Shown: piece after piece, positions 9,435-19,376 of the stretch
Numbering within the stretch: position 1 is the stretch's first letter
How the letters are laid out: every line of letters begins with the position of its first letter
From: Seminavis robusta
Lineage: Eukaryota; Bacillariophyta; Bacillariophyceae; Naviculales; Naviculaceae
Length of the DNA stretch: 22,871 nucleotides
Direction: 5' to 3'
Assembly (NCBI GenBank): GCA_903772945.1
Contig: CAICTM010001769.1
Coordinates: forward strand, 1-22,871
Notes under the pieces: generated by a model
Told to the model about the DNA's origin: nothing
Seen by the model: only the letters and a program-made list of their open reading frames with translations
Database searches by the model: none
Position numbers and translations under genes: made by a program

Positions 9435-9646
9435 AGAACCCTGGCATTCCAAAAAGGGACTTTTTCGTGCATAACCCAGTCCTAGTAGACTGACCGCGCA
9501 ACAACCCACTAACTCACTTTTCTAAAAAGAGGTTCAATGTTCAAGGGCTTTCATAAGGTTTTTCGCGTTGTTGGTTTTGCTTTCCATCCATCTTCACACC
9601 ATCTACTGCCAAAGCAACACGAGGAGATCTGATCTAAGTACACAAG

Positions 9647-10764
9647 ATGAACAACAACACTAATAGTAGATCTGCCGAGGGAGACGCATCTATGCGTCTC
9701 TCGACTAGAGAAGTTAGGCGGGCACTTGCCATCAAGGCTGCCATCGTGGACTCCAACAAAGAACGACGAGAGCAGGGAGAAGACGAGCTGATCGAACTGA
9801 CGGACTTTGAGTACGCTCAGTATGCCCTGCTTACGAAAGGCAATGTAGAAGATGCACTGGAACGGATAGAGAAGATGCAGGCCTTTCGGGAAGAGTACCG
9901 GATTCAGGATACCGTGGAAGAAGGAATGGAGATAATGCAGGCACTTACCATTCAGCAACCCTGGTTCGTGGTGTCTGTCGACTACAATCCCACGCACGGA
10001 CACTTTGTCTTTGTGTATGATTATTCCAAGCTCAAGCCGGCCGCTGTTGATTACCCAGAAGATTGGAGAATATTTCTGGGTGGTATGTATTATATATATC
10101 AGCTGGGCCTGAGTAACCTGTTAGCTTGCCGAGAAGGATTAGTGCACATTGCGGAGTGTCAAGGTAGGTAGTATGAATGAAGACACATTGAGTGGTCTCC
10201 AAGTGTTTAATCCCTTACTTTCTTCTACGCCTTTCAACATTACATTTCGAGAAGGAATGGGGTATAGCAACTTCAGCATGGATTTCTTGAACCGATGTTG
10301 GCATCATCTTCTGGCACACTACCCATATACCACTAAGGAGTGTTCCTGGCTCCATACACCATTAGTGGCCAACATCCAATATGCGTTTTACAAATCAGTA
10401 ATGGGGCACAAGGCTGATATTATTCGAGTGGGATGTAACTTTGGAGGATATGGTAAGCTCCCATCATTTCTGTGACATTCCAATGAGGCCAAATTGTGGA
10501 CTACAACTCATTCTCGTCCCCTCTCTGCTGCTATATGTACCAGATGGGCAAATTGATGAAATGTTCAAACTGCCATCGGAAGATATTGCAGAATTTAGGT
10601 TGATGGGGCGCTACTTGGCATACCTCAATCTCCGATATCAAAACCAAAGTGTGTTCCGACTTCCATCCCAGGATCCCCCAACTCAAGCTCCCGCTACTGT
10701 TCCTCCTCCTGATCCCCGAGCAAACGTTGAGAACGACAATAATCAAGAGGACCATGCTGAGTAG
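9647..10764 (+). CDS. CRAL-TRIO (Sec14-like) lipid-binding domain protein, tandem copy B, three exons
   Basis: Exons 9647-10163, 10255-10452 and 10544-10764 give 311 aa. Introns 10164-10254 (GTAGGT...AG, 91 nt) and 10453-10543 (GTAAGC...CAG, 91 nt) sit at the same places and phase as in copy A. The protein matches copy A almost end to end: MNNNT start, LAIKAA.VDSNK, GEDELIELTDFEY, EDALERIEKMQAFREEY, the NFSMDF helix and the SEDIAEFRLMGRYL segment. Differences concentrate in the first 45 residues and the Pro-rich tail, which is a few residues longer here (PPTQAPATVPPPDP). Intron 2 also keeps recognisable similarity to copy A (TGTGACATTCCAATGAGGCC), implying a fairly recent duplication. Likely function is the same: a soluble lipid-transfer or lipid-sensing protein of unknown ligand. 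Both frames are intact, so neither copy looks like a pseudogene. Confidence 0.75.
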
Positions 10765-11206
10765 TGGTGGAGATGTTGTCACATAGTGCCCCGACGTTTT
10801 GGCTGCACCTCTTCTGCGGCGGGACTTGCTTTGAGCTAGAGTTATCATCAGGTTGGCTGGACCTTATTGATTCATGATGTTGTCAACGGTCATTGGTAAT
10901 GTCAAATACTAGAAATATTTAGGCAGACATGGTGCAATAGGAATTTCCTCAGCCAGCTTGATCCTCAAAGGAAATCATTTGAAGTAGCTGGCTAGCATCC
11001 AAAACCGGAACTGTTATGCATCGAATATCACTACTAAGCTAGAGGTAGCGAGTTCGTCAAAAGCAGGAACCTGAGGACAGTGATGAAGAAACTGTTCCCC
11101 AATTTTGAAGGCAACGCATTGTGGGGCAACGACCAATGAAGCAAGTAGTCTAGAGGATGGCTATACTTTTTCCGAAATGATAAATCGGCTGGAACGTTAC
11201 ATTTAG
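10765..11206. other. Intergenic between convergent genes
   Basis: Lies between the 3' ends of CRAL-TRIO copy B (+) and the NTF2-like gene (-). No gene, repeat array or clear polyadenylation hexamer seen. Confidence 0.5.
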
Positions 11207-12691
11207 CTAGCTCGCTTCCCATCTCGTTTCCTTGGGAATTGGTTTCCCAGCACATCGATGTTCATGCCCAATCAATATTTCACACCCATTGACAACTTGC
11301 AAAACACTGGTAATAACGGTTCGGTCCGCTTCGGGCTGCCCCCGATACAGATATTCTTGATCGGCGGTAAAGACCACGACCGCTGCCATTCCACCCGCCA
11401 GTATTTGAATGCTGTCAATGCTGACCATGGTCATGCTAATACCACTCACATCTTCACTCAATAAATGCGCCAATCCTTCCTTGCCAATGGGATTTCCAGT
11501 ACTGCGAATCCACAATATGTCGTCGGTAAAGTATTGTTGAAAGAAGGATTCCCAGCAAGCCTTGCTATTTTTGCCGTGTCGAAAGATGGAATCGTAGTCT
11601 TCGTAGTAATCAAACATGTGCGATCGGATGCGATCTTCGGTGAGCAGCATCGAACTACTGCTGCCGTTCGACGATCCCTTGGTTGGTTCGGATGCACAAG
11701 TCATGCGATCATCCTCTTCTTCTTCTTCCAGTGTGGTGATACCCTCCCCCACCATGGCGGGTTTGCTCTTCCAATCGTCACCGTCGTCGTCGTCATCATC
11801 GTCATCTTCGACGGCAAAGGACACACTGCCACTCTTTTGACTGGACGTGCTTTTTTGTTTCTCTCCTCCACTCGTCGAGTTTCGACGACCGGGTTCTCCG
11901 GAACTCCATCGTTCCATACTACTCGTCGTGGCTTTCATGTCGGTGGTTTCCGTGAGACCACTGGTTCGACTGTTATCCATGTCGACTCGCATCAAGGAGA
12001 AGGAACTGTCCAGGGGATTATCATCATCATCATTGCGATGGAGTCTGGGTCGAGTGTTGGTGGTGGTCAGGACGACGTCACCACTACTACTATGAATCCG
12101 TTGATTCGAAGTAACATGGGTAGCACTGCTACTGCTGTGAGTATTGTCGGCAATGTGAGAATCCACGTCGTGGGTAATGGAACTCCGGTGAGGATTGGTA
12201 TTCGACGTGACTTGTGTGGCACAATCGCTGCTGCAGCTGCTGTCGCCGTCATCGTCGTCGTCGTTTTCCGCATCACAGCAGTGGTCGTCCAGGTCCATGA
12301 TAATCACGGCTTCTGTTTCTTCCGGCTGTTCCCTCTTGTGATCTACTGCGGTTGCTTCTTCTTCCACTCCTCCCAGAGACGGTCGCCGTTGAGGACGACG
12401 AAGTGTCGTGTGGCTCCTGCAGGAGATGCAGGCACTGGCCGTGCTGCTAGCAATCGAAGATGCTACTGATGCTGTCCCGACCATGGCGAATGACGAATCC
12501 AATCTGTTTACTGCTGTTGTCTTGGGGTGATAATAAGAAGGATTCGACACGAGGGAGAGGCAGTAGATTATAGAAAGCGGCCAAGGGGCGAATAAGAAGA
12601 GACCAGAGACAGACGAGCGTCGGGTTATTCGAAATCGCAAGAGAACCTTCAGCTGCCAAGCTTGTTTGACTGCTACATGAGCTGCTACCAT
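11207..12691 (-). CDS. Acidic, largely disordered protein with C-terminal NTF2/SnoaL-like domain
   Basis: 494 aa from the first in-frame ATG (12689-12691); the frame extends to a TTG at 12718, which I reject. A second ATG at 12482-12484 in a GCCATGG context would give 416 aa and remove a hydrophobic stretch (VSGLFLF...SIIYCLSLV) that could otherwise act as a signal anchor. Residues about 100-345 are low-complexity Ser/Thr/Asp/Glu, with runs such as NDDDDDGD, EDDDDDDDD and EEEEEDD. The last ~146 residues are folded: DYYEDYDSIFRHG, then ESFFQQYFTDDILWIRSTG, GKEGLAHLL, and alternating strands ending near GHEHRC. This order of helices followed by beta strands is that of the NTF2-like/ketosteroid isomerase superfamily, where a cone-shaped pocket binds small ligands or partners. 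No catalytic residues can be assigned. The stop codon overlaps a TAGCTAG palindrome. Confidence 0.7.
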   Translation of the reverse strand: MVAAHVAVKQAWQLKVLLRFRITRRSSVSGLFLFAPWPLSIIYCLSLVSNPSYYHPKTTAVNRLDSSFAMVGTASVASSIASSTASACISCRSHTTLRRPQRRPSLGGVEEEATAVDHKREQPEETEAVIIMDLDDHCCDAENDDDDDGDSSCSSDCATQVTSNTNPHRSSITHDVDSHIADNTHSSSSATHVTSNQRIHSSSGDVVLTTTNTRPRLHRNDDDDNPLDSSFSLMRVDMDNSRTSGLTETTDMKATTSSMERWSSGEPGRRNSTSGGEKQKSTSSQKSGSVSFAVEDDDDDDDDGDDWKSKPAMVGEGITTLEEEEEDDRMTCASEPTKGSSNGSSSSMLLTEDRIRSHMFDYYEDYDSIFRHGKNSKACWESFFQQYFTDDILWIRSTGNPIGKEGLAHLLSEDVSGISMTMVSIDSIQILAGGMAAVVVFTADQEYLYRGQPEADRTVITSVLQVVNGCEILIGHEHRCAGKPIPKETRWEAS

Positions 12692-12741
12692 ACCGACGTT
12701 GCGAACCACCACCACCAAGAAACGAGCTACTAATACTAGCT

Positions 12742-12753
12742 CTAGCTAGCTAG
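12742..12753. promoter_or_regulatory. CTAGCTAGCTAG palindrome upstream of the NTF2-like gene
   Basis: A self-complementary dodecamer 51-62 nt upstream of the minus-strand ATG at 12691. It is the third CTAG palindrome found at this distance from a start codon. Function is inferred from position only. Confidence 0.3.
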
Positions 12754-14178
12754 TAGTACCAGTAAACAGCCAAGCAGCCGAGACAACAAGAACCTACCGT
12801 ATTCGGAAAGTCTTGAAGCCTCTTGCTTGTGCCCCTGCCAGGTTTCCCAGGCCTTCTTGCTGTACCAGACATTGGATAAAGATGTCTTCCTGTCAACCCT
12901 TAACTCCTAACACTCTGACGGTACACGTACTTTAATTCATTTCACCATAATTGACAAACAGTTACTGGTGGTGACCGTGAGGTGCATTTCTTAAGCCTTT
13001 GGAAGCTGTTGACCACTTGGAGTTCATGATTTTCACGACTGGGTGGCAGTAAGAGACAGTAAGAGCTCAGTAAGAATGGCTCTGGTACTGTGCCAACCTG
13101 GTACCAAAGTTCGAAGTACAAAAGTCAAGTCAGTGTTGGAATACATCTACGAGAATGCAACGTCAGTGGTCAAAAGAGCAGAAGCGAAGCAGGCAAACTT
13201 CCAATCAAGATCGTCCTCGAAGACTTGACTCTGTGCTGAGGAGTGAGGGTACCGCTACACTGCTGGTGAAGGGCTCAAGGTTTGGGGACTTGTGAATATG
13301 CAGGTACGGCACGTAGTCGCAGCAGTTCATGTAATGCATGGCTATCCTCTATCCTCACCAACTGCCTCACAGTAGTTATGCTGCAGCGTTGTATGGCGAC
13401 ACAGCTCGTTGCCAATCCCAGCAGTGGCTATGAACAATAGTGTCGATTGGGTCGCCCTGTCCGGCAAGCAAAACTGAGCCCGGTTGTCTGGCGTCATGTG
13501 CTTGTAGTAATCTAGCTACCTAGCTGGCTAGATAGCTGCTGGGATCTCGCTAGGATGGGAATAAAGATTGAGGAGTCAAGGAGACCCCCCATGCACGAGA
13601 ACCTGTGGTACCCAATAGTCTCTTAAATAATGACGACATCTTTCTGGCTTCTGACTTCTGACCACTGAATGACGGTCAATGGTCCAGGTCCAGCCTAGCT
13701 GTACCGGTACATGTACTAGCTAGCTAGCAGGTTAGAGCTCAGGTTAGCTACTAGCCGAGAAACACCACCATGCACGCATCCACCCTCTTTTTTCACCCGG
13801 TGGACACATGGGACATGGGGGAGCGGAGAAATCATTGATCACTGATCACCAGCAAGTGATTGATGAATCATCGTTCCAAAGACTTAGTGTACAGTGGTTG
13901 GGTCCTCTTGACCATATATATTATTATCAATTAAGATAGTCTACTAGCACTTAGTAGAGTGCTTTTACGCTTTTCATGAACTGGGATCGTACGCGTGATC
14001 ATTGCACCGGCAGCATCAAGACCCCCATTGCCTTCTTCAAGCTTCAAGCACCTCATCCTATGCTGTGCATGCGATAAGGTATAAGGTAGTTACCGTAATG
14101 TGGTTGTTGGACGTAGTGGCTACCTTTACAGCCACGCAGCTCAATTAATTTGACTCTTGCCCGACCACAAGCAAACTC

Positions 14179-14206
14179 CTCGAGTCGAGTCGAGTCGAGT
14201 CCTCGA
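14179..14206. repeat. TCGAG pentanucleotide microsatellite
   Basis: Four to five copies of CGAGT in a row ending in CCTCGAC. It has the same unit length as the ATTCG tract at 8863-8945. Confidence 0.75.
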
Positions 14207-14595
14207 CATGTTCCAGGTACTTTACACTCCAAACTCGAATATAAGAAGCTCCAAGCGAGCCCTGAGCTTTTAGAAGAATCCAAGAAAGCTTCCCAGTATT
14301 GAGACCTCAAAGCATAAGAAATACAACTAGTAGTCTAACACCATGAAAATGCTTCAAACTTGTGTCAATCTGCAAAAATTTTCTGCCTCATGGCAGAGGC
14401 AGTGATCACCATATATATTGTTGGACCAAAAGGCCCAGGTGCACTGGGTGTATCCAAGTACTGCCCTGCTTGACATAGAAGCATAGTAAGAAAGTCTTTT
14501 ATGCTGAAATTGGCTTGTTTTGTTAGTTAGAAACAATCTGAGGGTCCAAAGGTGCAGCATGGTAAGAAATCCCAGGGCCGCACTGAATTTAGAGC

Positions 14596-14640
14596 TTTCT
14601 TATAAATAAGTTTGGAGGTTTCTTATAAGTAAGTTTGGAG
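14596..14640. repeat. Two-copy tandem repeat, 22-bp unit
   Basis: TTTCTTATAAATAAGTTTGG, followed by AG, at 14596-14617 recurs with one change (AAATAAG to AAGTAAG) at 14619-14640. The period is 23. Confidence 0.85.
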
Positions 14641-15726
14641 TGTACCCCAGAGTATACGGTACCGGCAGATGTACCATGTACCGGCATCGAGCGATGCGAA
14701 TGGGGTTCGTACAGTCGTCCAAAATAATAGTATCAGTATAGTAAAGGTTTTGTTTAAGACAAGTAGAAACTGTACCAGCGCCACGTGCCAAAACCACTGT
14801 AGCGGTAGTGGACCAGAAAGTCTCACGCTCTTTTTAGCCCTTTTTTGGGACCAAAACCGAGTTTAACCGGTACATTAATTCCTTGCAAAAAATAAGCACA
14901 AGCCAAGCCAGAAGCCGACAGCCACAGCGATACCGGCACGAGTACTATCCCTTAGTCAGAGTTGGCCCAAACTTCCCGATCTTCAGAGGTCACTCATGCA
15001 ACCCAAAGTATGGTTTAACACTGATGTGAGGCGCTGAATCGACGCATCATACTAAGGAACAATGGTTGTACTAGTATGGGTTAACGGTGGCTAGCTAGCT
15101 TAGAATCAGGTGGTTGGGGCGATTTTCTGCCACCCATTTCGCAGAGTTGCTGACAATGCAAAACGGCGACAGTGATTCCGTCTTCAGTTTTAACAGCCTA
15201 CACCCACCAAGAGACCATGTTCGCTCCTCGATAGACACTAGCTAGTAGAAGTGATTGACAGTCTCATATCAGTGCCGAAGTGGCTTCTAGTCGTCTCCAG
15301 CGTCCATCGAAAGTTGTTGTTCGTTTTCACGCGATACAACACGGCAGAAACTATTACTCAAGTTAAGACAACAAGAAGCCGTCTACTGTCTACCCATTAC
15401 ATCTACAACAGATTACCAGCAGTGGTTGACTGTGGAAAAGCCATATTGACGAGTCTGATTTTCAGAGAACAATTGGGTCATTCCCATCATCGCGACGGAG
15501 CCAGCTACTTTGGGGGACCAGATCTCAGTTGATATCAGGTCTTGGACGGTATGTGCAGGCAATGGTGTTGTTTGGATTGTCATTGTCTCTCTTAGTTGTT
15601 GTGATAGTTTCATTAATGTGTTATTGATGTTGTTACTTGAGCTGCAGTTTGGGCCAAATTTGGCCCCATCATAACTCCAACTATAAGGGATAGCCAGATA
15701 GAAGCAACCCTTTTCACAGCAACACA

Positions 15727-18057
15727 ATGAACAAGGAGACAGGAACCCAACAAACAATGCCATTGCCTGAAACAAAGCAACCCGAGCACGAACAGGGCCC
15801 AGGTGCGACCATGACCAAGGATATCGACGTCGCAAAAGCTAAAGATACAGAGGAAGAAACGGAAGAAGATACTTTCGACGTGGAAAACAACTATGGGTTT
15901 CCCTATTCAGAGATCATGCCGTTGCCCCCGCTAGAGATGCCTCGATCCGCCACTATTCCAGGCGCCGTGGCCGTCAACGGCGTTGGAGGAAGATCATTTA
16001 TGAGCAATAACTGGGTGCTCGCAGAAGAGGGTTGGAACAATTCCCCAGTCCCTGCGTTGGGCGTCCCCCAACAAAGCCCGCGAGTATCTGCTGGGAATAC
16101 CAGTACTGGATTGGTGGAGGCGCGACGAGTTTGTGACACAAGGGAGGGTCTGCCTCGTGCCACAGAAGTCAGAGCTACCGACACTGAACCGAAGCCTCGC
16201 TGCCGACTAGACCCGAGAAACGTTTGTGCTTTTTTTGTTTTGACAATCTCGGCACTAGCACTTGGATTGAGTTTCGGCCTTGGACGAACTGAGGACCCCT
16301 CTCCGGGGCACGCTCTACATGTATCTAGCATTGACTCGAGTACAAATACAACCAGTTTACTCTTGTCCCTGGCCCCATCTGCAGCTCCCACCGAACCACT
16401 GGATAATCTGCGACAGGAACTACCCAACTACACCCTGGCAGCATTAGAAACGTTCGGAACTCCACAGTGGCTAGCTATGGACTGGCTCGGTCGCCATCCA
16501 GATATATACACAATGGAAGACTGGCGCAAGAAGCAACTGTTTGCCCTTGGCACCATCTTCCATTCCTTGGGAGGACCCCAGTGGAAAGAAGAAGCAAAAA
16601 GAGATTGGATGCTAAATGATCTTGATGAATGTTATTGGTTTTCTTCCAAATTTACAGCACACTCGGAAGATGTTGTAGAGGGACTCTCAGCCATCGAGTA
16701 TGATGAACATCCAGATCCCTGCAATCAAAATGGCGAGTTTGTTGCTCTCTACCTTGCTAGGGTCGATGCTTCTGGCAGCCTTCCACCAGAGGTTGAGCTC
16801 TTGCCCAGCCTTGCCGTCATTGTCCTAGCTCGCCTTACAAACGATCCACCACGAGACATCTCGGAAGTCTTACCCACTCAATTGCGAAATCTACAACATT
16901 TGGAGGCATTGCAAGTTGGACCTACAAATAGCATTGGCGCTTTTCCCAGTCTATTGCTGGATATAAAAAGCCTGAAATACCTGGCTGTCATCGAGATGTC
17001 CCTGTCGGGCACCATTCCAACAGGCATTGGCAGTTTGTCTTCACTTGAGCTCCTTCGCATCTACGGCTGCAACCTGACTGGTACAATTGCTACGGAATTT
17101 GGTTTGTTGTCAAACTTGAAACAGTTGCATCTATACAACAATCTTCTGTCTGGAACTCTGCCGACTGAATTGGTACAAGTATCCTCTCTCGAGAGGATAG
17201 TTGTCCATTTAAATCGCCTGACAGGAACCATCCAGACTGAAATCTTCTCACTACCAAACTTGGAGGAGGTTTCCATTGATTCCAATTCTTTCACGGGCAC
17301 GATCCCGAGTGAAATAGGCAAGGCGTCCTTACTCCAAATCGCAGGCCTTCAATTGAATTCTCTAACTGGGACGGTGCCAACGGAAGTTTTCTCTTTACCG
17401 TACCTTGGTCTGATAGGACTAGCTGCCAATCCAATTACAGGAGTTCTTCCATCAGAGGTTGGTATGTTGCCGCATGTCCAAGGAATGGACTTTAGTTACA
17501 CTGGCCTGACCGGAAGCATCCCTAGCGAATTGGGCCTTGCCAAGACATTGGCAGGTCTATCTCTCGAAGGCAGCGGATTTACAGGTTCAATCCCTCCAGA
17601 ACTCTTTGGCTTGAGCAACCTCAATGTCCTTGCACTGGGCCGAACTGGTCTCACTGGATCCTTTCCTACAGATTTTGGAAAGTTACCCTACTTTCAAGGC
17701 CTTTACCTAATGGGCACTCGACTTTCTGGCAGTATCCCTTCAGAGTTGGGTCAGCTGCCATACCTTGGCGTATTGGATTTGTCCAACATGCCCTTGCTGA
17801 CGGGTTCCATCCCCCAAGAGCTATCCAGTTTGAACTTTGATGTAGTGAAACTTGGTGGAAGCACCCAACTGACCGGTACCGTTCCGGAACAGTTCTGCAG
17901 TATTGGTGCTGAATCTTGTCCATTGAGCGGTCAAAAGTATTGGTGGCTGGAGTATCGTATTGATACCACGGAATGCATCCTGGAGTTTGGTTGCAGCGAT
18001 ACGCTTTGTGGGTGTGACTGTGACTGCCCAGCGACTGCAGTAAATGGAACCATATGA
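15727..18057 (+). CDS. Type II membrane leucine-rich-repeat receptor-like protein
   Basis: Single-exon 776-aa protein starting at ATG 15727. Residues 1-160 are hydrophilic, acidic near 38-55, and probably cytosolic. One transmembrane helix spans about 166-187 (NVCAFFVLTISALALGLSFGLG), without a cleavable N-terminal signal, giving a type II orientation. The ectodomain begins with a block (LPNYTLAALETFGTPQWLAMDW... KKQLFALGTIFHSLGG) that precedes LRRs in many diatom proteins. About 13-15 plant-type LRRs follow between residues ~350 and ~720, with repeated [LF][ST]G[ST][IVLF]P.E[LIV] units every 24 residues. The chain ends in a Cys-rich cap (about 721-776, including CGCDCDCP). There is no kinase domain. 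LRRs of this type bind peptides, sugars or other proteins, so surface recognition or adhesion is plausible, but the ligand is unknown. After the TGA the same frame stays open to about 18477. Confidence 0.85.
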   Translation: MNKETGTQQTMPLPETKQPEHEQGPGATMTKDIDVAKAKDTEEETEEDTFDVENNYGFPYSEIMPLPPLEMPRSATIPGAVAVNGVGGRSFMSNNWVLAEEGWNNSPVPALGVPQQSPRVSAGNTSTGLVEARRVCDTREGLPRATEVRATDTEPKPRCRLDPRNVCAFFVLTISALALGLSFGLGRTEDPSPGHALHVSSIDSSTNTTSLLLSLAPSAAPTEPLDNLRQELPNYTLAALETFGTPQWLAMDWLGRHPDIYTMEDWRKKQLFALGTIFHSLGGPQWKEEAKRDWMLNDLDECYWFSSKFTAHSEDVVEGLSAIEYDEHPDPCNQNGEFVALYLARVDASGSLPPEVELLPSLAVIVLARLTNDPPRDISEVLPTQLRNLQHLEALQVGPTNSIGAFPSLLLDIKSLKYLAVIEMSLSGTIPTGIGSLSSLELLRIYGCNLTGTIATEFGLLSNLKQLHLYNNLLSGTLPTELVQVSSLERIVVHLNRLTGTIQTEIFSLPNLEEVSIDSNSFTGTIPSEIGKASLLQIAGLQLNSLTGTVPTEVFSLPYLGLIGLAANPITGVLPSEVGMLPHVQGMDFSYTGLTGSIPSELGLAKTLAGLSLEGSGFTGSIPPELFGLSNLNVLALGRTGLTGSFPTDFGKLPYFQGLYLMGTRLSGSIPSELGQLPYLGVLDLSNMPLLTGSIPQELSSLNFDVVKLGGSTQLTGTVPEQFCSIGAESCPLSGQKYWWLEYRIDTTECILEFGCSDTLCGCDCDCPATAVNGTI

Positions 18058-19376
18058 GTGCCTTTCGCTGCGTCGGAGACGATTGGAGGAAATAGACGAG
18101 TCACCTTTGTGACGTTTGCGTTGGCTGCTTGTTTCGCAAAACAGAGCACTGCCTCGATGGTGTTCGCATGGGGCTCTTTCGCTTTTGTTGGAGCAGCTTC
18201 TTGCGTTGGTTCGTTCTTTTTTTCTTCCGACTCGACTCAACGTTTGCTCTTGCGTCGGCATCCGCAGCAAAAGCTTGTTGTACCTCGGCCTGTTACAAGG
18301 GTTCTTGAGAATCGCAGATCCTTAAAATACTTAGCTCCACCAATGCCAGCAACCAATGCCAGCCACACCTTCCATCCTTTCTGGCGACCTTTATTTGCAT
18401 TGCCGCCATTATTAAGCATCCGAACCAGCAATGGAAGAACATCGTTTCCACAGGATCAGTGCGTCCCGCGGAGTTGAAATTGCTCTGTATGTCGATGCCC
18501 GTTTCAATGCATTCTTCAACAACAAGACGGGAACAATGGACAGATATGACAGCGAGGATCTGTTGACGAACAGTTCTTCGATGTACTCATCGCTGCACTA
18601 AGCGACATGATCGGTTAAAGCCTTGATAATCAAAACAGCCACGGCGTTTTCTCGGAGATTATCCAACCAGCAGTCAGGTAAGGACATTGGCCGCTGTTCT
18701 TGGGTCCGGGCAGCTGGTAGATTCAACTCTAACGGCCATAAACGCTGTCAGGTTGGCAAATCTTTCTTTTTTTTCAAGGGCAAGGATAATATATTCTCTG
18801 CCCTTCTCGCAGCGGCGTACCTCGCATCAACACTATGGTTGCTCAGAGCCTTCTGCTCGAACTCAACGTGTATTCCCATGCAGTATTACACCAATGAACA
18901 ACGAGCGTTGTAAAATCGCCATCTAGGTGGTGCAAGTCCAAAGAAACAATTTCTGCATCAAATCTCAGTGTGCCAGAGATGCATACATGTACTCGTTCAT
19001 GATGGGTAAAAAGGGTATCCATAGAATTCTTCCAAGAAAGTTGAGAGAGCCATGCCATTACAGGTACATAGAACCATTAGAGGTACCGGTACGTGTTGAG
19101 ACAATGAGGGCTACCGCGAACAACCAAGCCAGCTGAAGTCACGTGCTGAGCTTCGCTGGAGAGTATCTCTCCCACGGGCCCTGATATGATAGGAAGCGAC
19201 GCTTTGACGGAAGCCCAAAGTGCTATTGACTTTTTCTCTGGTTCCTTCTCAACGGCCGGCCAGGAACTCTTTGGACTTGGCCCCTGATGGTGAGCTGGCT
19301 TCTGTGATTCTGTCCATTGAGCCTGCTGTCCTCTGACGATTGCAAGACCCGGCAAGTAAACCTTAGTAAATTTGGA
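18058..19376. other. Region between the LRR gene and the MUS81-like gene, no supported intact gene
   Basis: The LRR frame continues open for 139 codons after its stop (18058-18477). On the minus strand, 18400-18680 shows coding-like stretches broken by a stop and a frame change (for example LRENAVAVLIIKALTDHVA, a stop, then DEYIEELFVNRSS). The minus strand also has an open frame at 19077-19355 just past the MUS81 stop, with no ATG start. An ACCGGTA box lies at about 19083. I could not assign any of these to a family. Confidence 0.4.

Larger units (their letters stand above)
8632..9646. other. Repeat-rich spacer between the two CRAL-TRIO copies
   Basis: No gene. It contains an ATTCG pentamer tract, an 18-bp direct repeat and a degenerate TCTCACAATG array, each listed separately, plus CTAGCTAG palindromes near 8974-8984 and 9103-9109. 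The composition becomes AT-rich from about 9150. Confidence 0.65.
12692..15726. other. Long intergenic region without a convincing gene
   Basis: Three kilobases with no frame that resembles a protein, and no tRNA cloverleaf that I could recognise by eye. It contains a triple CAGTAAGA at about 13047-13076, several CTAGCTAG palindromes (13511-13540, 13717-13729, 15091-15101, 15238-15247), GTACCGGTACATGTAC near 13700, a GAGTC microsatellite and a 22-bp tandem repeat. Small open frames at 13043-13228, 14053-14310, 14669-14866 and 15251-15532 have no recognisable domains. The 5' leader and promoter of the LRR gene must lie at its right end. Confidence 0.55.

Noticed and set aside
9226..9474. 82-codon plus frame within the decamer array
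   Set aside because: Its repeated SQCLT-like residues only reflect the TCTCACAATG DNA repeat.
11465..12469. 334-codon plus-strand open frame
   Set aside because: It is antisense to the NTF2-like gene. Its runs of Val, Ile and Ser mirror the Asp and Glu codon runs of the real protein, and it has no domain.
13043..13228. 61-codon plus frame
   Set aside because: Starts at GTG, has no recognisable domain, and sits in repeat-rich intergenic DNA.
12692..15726. Search for tRNA or other structured RNA genes
   Set aside because: No acceptor stem plus GTTCGA-type T-loop arrangement could be assembled by eye. A covariance-model scan would be needed to exclude them.
15903..16427. 174-codon minus-strand frame over the LRR gene
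   Set aside because: Antisense to the N-terminal part and transmembrane helix of a clear LRR protein; its composition reflects the complementary strand.
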